DNA of 64,000 nucleotides from Acetobacteraceae bacterium (GTDB lineage: Bacteria > Pseudomonadota > Alphaproteobacteria > Acetobacterales > Acetobacteraceae). The stretch is from positions 21,600 through 85,599 of the forward strand of contig JAMXLO010000097.1 in assembly GCA_024280945.1 (NCBI GenBank), written 5' to 3'. A program made the translations under genes and the position numbers. Each line of letters starts with the position of its first letter. Position 1 is the first letter of the stretch. The notes under the pieces are model-generated. The model was not told the origin of the DNA, did no database searches, and saw only the letters and a list, made by a program, of their open reading frames with translations. Positions 62,181 to 64,000 of this stretch are shown here, piece after piece.

Positions 62181-64000
62181 ATGCAGGCTCGCTTCAGTCT
62201 CGGGATCGACCTTGGCACCAGCAACTGCGCCATGGCGGTGACCGATCTCGACACCGATCGGACCGAGGTCGTGTCGGTCACACAGATCCTGGCCGCCAAC
62301 CAGTTGGGCGAAAGGCCCACGCTGGCCTCTGCTCTGTATCTGCCGCATCCAGACGAATTTCCGGCCGGATCATTCCCGCTGCCCTGGGCAGACGACACGG
62401 CGACTGGCATCGTCGGCCAGTTCGCGCGTGAGCATGGCGCACTCGTGCCCGACCGCCTGGTGACGTCCGCCAAGTCCTGGCTTTCCAACCCGCACATCGA
62501 TCCGAAGCAGCGGACGCTGCCCTGGCGCTCTGAAAGCGCGGAGGAGAAACTCTCGCCATTTGAGGTTTCTTGCCGTTACCTGCGGCACCTCAAGAACGCC
62601 TTTCTGCACTCCGCGCATCTTCAAGGCCGGCAGTGGGACCTGAGCGATGGCCAGATTGTCGTGACTGTTCCCGCTTCCTTCGACGAGATCGCTCGCAACC
62701 TGACTGCTGAAGCCGCCGAGGCCGCAGGGCTGGGGAATGTCACGTTGCTGGAGGAACCGCAGGCTGCGTTCTACGCCTGGACTGCACATGTTGGGCGGCA
62801 GTGGCGCGACGTGGTGGCGCCAGGCGACATCATCCTGGTGTGCGACGTCGGCGGCGGCACCGCCGATTTCAGCCTGATTGCCGTGACCGATGTCGCCGGC
62901 AATCTCGAATTGGAGCGCATCAGCGTCGGCGAGCACATTCTGCTCGGCGGCGATAACATGGACCTCGCCCTCGCCTATACGCTGCAGGCCAAACTGGAAG
63001 CCGAGGGCAAATCGCTGGATGCCTGGCAGTTCGTGGCTCTGGTGCATGCCGCGTCGCGGGCGAAGATCACCTTGTTCGAAGACACGAGCCTGGCAGAAGC
63101 GCCGATCGCTGTACCATCGCGTGGCTCCAGCCTGTTCGCCAAGACCGTCGCGACAGCGCTCGATCGCAGCACACTCTCACAAGTCATCCTCGATGGATTC
63201 TTTGCTCAGACCGCTCTCGATGATCTGCCGCGCGAGGCGCGTCGAACCGGGCTACAGGAGTTCGGCCTGCCCTATGCATCTGATCCGGTGATCAGCAAAC
63301 ATCTGGCACGCTTCCTCACACGCAGCCTGCAGAACGTGAAGGCGAGCGATAAGTTTGCCGCACTTGTTGGACCGCGTGCCACCGGCCAGGCGCTGATGCC
63401 GACCGCCGTGTTGTTCAATGGCGGCGTATTCAAGGCGGCGCCCATCCGCGCGGGTATCCTGGACGTGCTGGCCTCGTGGAACGGCGGACAGCCGGTGCGT
63501 GAGCTCGAAGGTTTCGAGCCGGACCTCGCAGTCGCCCAGGGCGCTGCGATCTATGGGCAGCACCGTGCCACCGGAAAAGGCATCCGCATCAAGGCTGGCG
63601 CCTCGCGCTCGTACTACATCGGGCTCGAGGCATCGATGCCCGCCATCCCGGGCTTCCGCCCACCGGTCAAGGCGCTCTGTGTCGTGCCGCAAGGCATGCA
63701 GGAAGGAACCGAAATACTGATCGAGGGTCGTACTTTCGGCCTTGTGACCGGCGAGGCCGCTGACTTCCGTTTCTTCTCGTCCGCGGTGCGCAGCGGCGAT
63801 ACGCCCGGCCAGGTATTGCCCGATGCCGAACGCGAACTGGAAGAGACCAGCTTGCTGGAGGTCGAGCTGCCGGCCCTCGCCGACGCTCCGGCAGGAGCGG
63901 TGGTGCCGGTGCAGATCGAGTCCATCGTCACAGAACTCGGCACACTCGAACTCTGGATGAAGCACACCAACTCCGACCGGAGGTGGAAGATTGAATTTCA
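62181..64000 (+). CDS. Hsp70/DnaK-like protein (partial, runs off the right edge)
   Basis: An open frame from ATG 62181 continuing beyond 64000, over 600 codons visible. It has the actin-fold phosphate loops 'GIDLGTSNCAMAV' and 'VCDVGGGTADFSLIAV', a 'VTVPASFDEIARNLTAEAAEAAGLG' connection and 'LLEEPQAAFYAW', and later 'VLFNGGVFKAAPIRAGILDVL'. It differs from true DnaK in the spacing and in lacking the canonical linker and substrate domain in the visible part. Such non-canonical Hsp70 family proteins occur next to DUF2760 genes. Client and cochaperones are unknown. Confidence 0.92.
   Translation, partial: MQARFSLGIDLGTSNCAMAVTDLDTDRTEVVSVTQILAANQLGERPTLASALYLPHPDEFPAGSFPLPWADDTATGIVGQFAREHGALVPDRLVTSAKSWLSNPHIDPKQRTLPWRSESAEEKLSPFEVSCRYLRHLKNAFLHSAHLQGRQWDLSDGQIVVTVPASFDEIARNLTAEAAEAAGLGNVTLLEEPQAAFYAWTAHVGRQWRDVVAPGDIILVCDVGGGTADFSLIAVTDVAGNLELERISVGEHILLGGDNMDLALAYTLQAKLEAEGKSLDAWQFVALVHAASRAKITLFEDTSLAEAPIAVPSRGSSLFAKTVATALDRSTLSQVILDGFFAQTALDDLPREARRTGLQEFGLPYASDPVISKHLARFLTRSLQNVKASDKFAALVGPRATGQALMPTAVLFNGGVFKAAPIRAGILDVLASWNGGQPVRELEGFEPDLAVAQGAAIYGQHRATGKGIRIKAGASRSYYIGLEASMPAIPGFRPPVKALCVVPQGMQEGTEILIEGRTFGLVTGEAADFRFFSSAVRSGDTPGQVLPDAERELEETSLLEVELPALADAPAGAVVPVQIESIVTELGTLELWMKHTNSDRRWKIEF

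Noticed and set aside
1..64000. CRISPR arrays, insertion sequences or prophage genes
   Set aside because: No regularly spaced repeats, transposase motifs or phage structural proteins were seen on either strand.

Overview
The window is GC-rich, gene-dense chromosomal DNA from an alphaproteobacterium, most likely Rhodospirillales/Acetobacteraceae. The pointers are a MucR/Ros-type zinc-finger regulator, an RNase E with a long acidic insertion in its S1 domain, the order rne - cell-wall amidase - PBP1A - prfB, and a cysE - Rrf2/IscR - cysteine desulfurase - ferredoxin - mnmA cluster. The lineage is an inference from protein style and gene order, since no rRNA is present. There is no CRISPR array, transposase, integrase or phage module.

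Layout. 1-3.8 kb: a cut-off FMN monooxygenase, a SYLF lipid-binding protein, a MucR regulator, a DUF900-type hydrolase and a YoaK membrane protein. 4.0-12.2 kb: a translationally coupled signalling operon (histidine kinase with seven GAF domains, receiver protein, receiver-cyclase), facing an NCS2-permease-like protein fused to an RsbW-like ATPase domain. 12.3-19.7 kb: sterol-desaturase-like enzyme, YVTN propeller, O-antigen ligase, SMP-30 lactonase, tyrS, anmK, alpha/beta hydrolase. 20.0-24.9 kb: cysteine and sulfur-transfer operon ending in mnmA, whose P-loop serine codon is an amber stop. 25.0-26.5 kb: DegP-type protease and a tRNA(CAU). 26.6-27.6 kb: decayed response-regulator and histidine-kinase relics. 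27.6-38.7 kb: a surface-polysaccharide cluster (flippase, twin-domain cysteine-rich protein, outer-membrane barrel, PIG-L deacetylase, sugar nucleotidylyltransferase, C-methyltransferase, Wza-like export protein, lytic transglycosylase, glycosyltransferase, LuxR-type regulator with a degenerate receiver). 39-46.9 kb: FkbM methyltransferase, MFS exporter, and a run of exported proteins (DsrE-like, TAXI-like, Sel1-like, GH140-like). 46.9-53.1 kb: MmgE/PrpD, AlkB-like, DUF763, an unknown secreted protein and gamma-glutamyltransferase. 53.1-64 kb: rne, amidase, PBP1A, prfB with its programmed +1 frameshift, DUF2760 and an Hsp70-like protein that runs off the right edge.

How the genes work together. 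The 20-25 kb block would make cysteine, release its sulfur through two desulfurases and feed Fe-S assembly and tRNA thiolation. It has no scaffold (iscU) gene and its last gene is interrupted. The polysaccharide block has precursor activation, sugar methylation and deacetylation, flipping, periplasmic export and peptidoglycan passage, but no priming transferase or Wzc-type co-polymerase, so the system is either split across loci or incomplete. The 4-12 kb signalling region is the most unusual part: both its cyclase and its permease-fusion protein lack residues normally needed for catalysis or substrate binding, which suggests sensing or regulatory roles.
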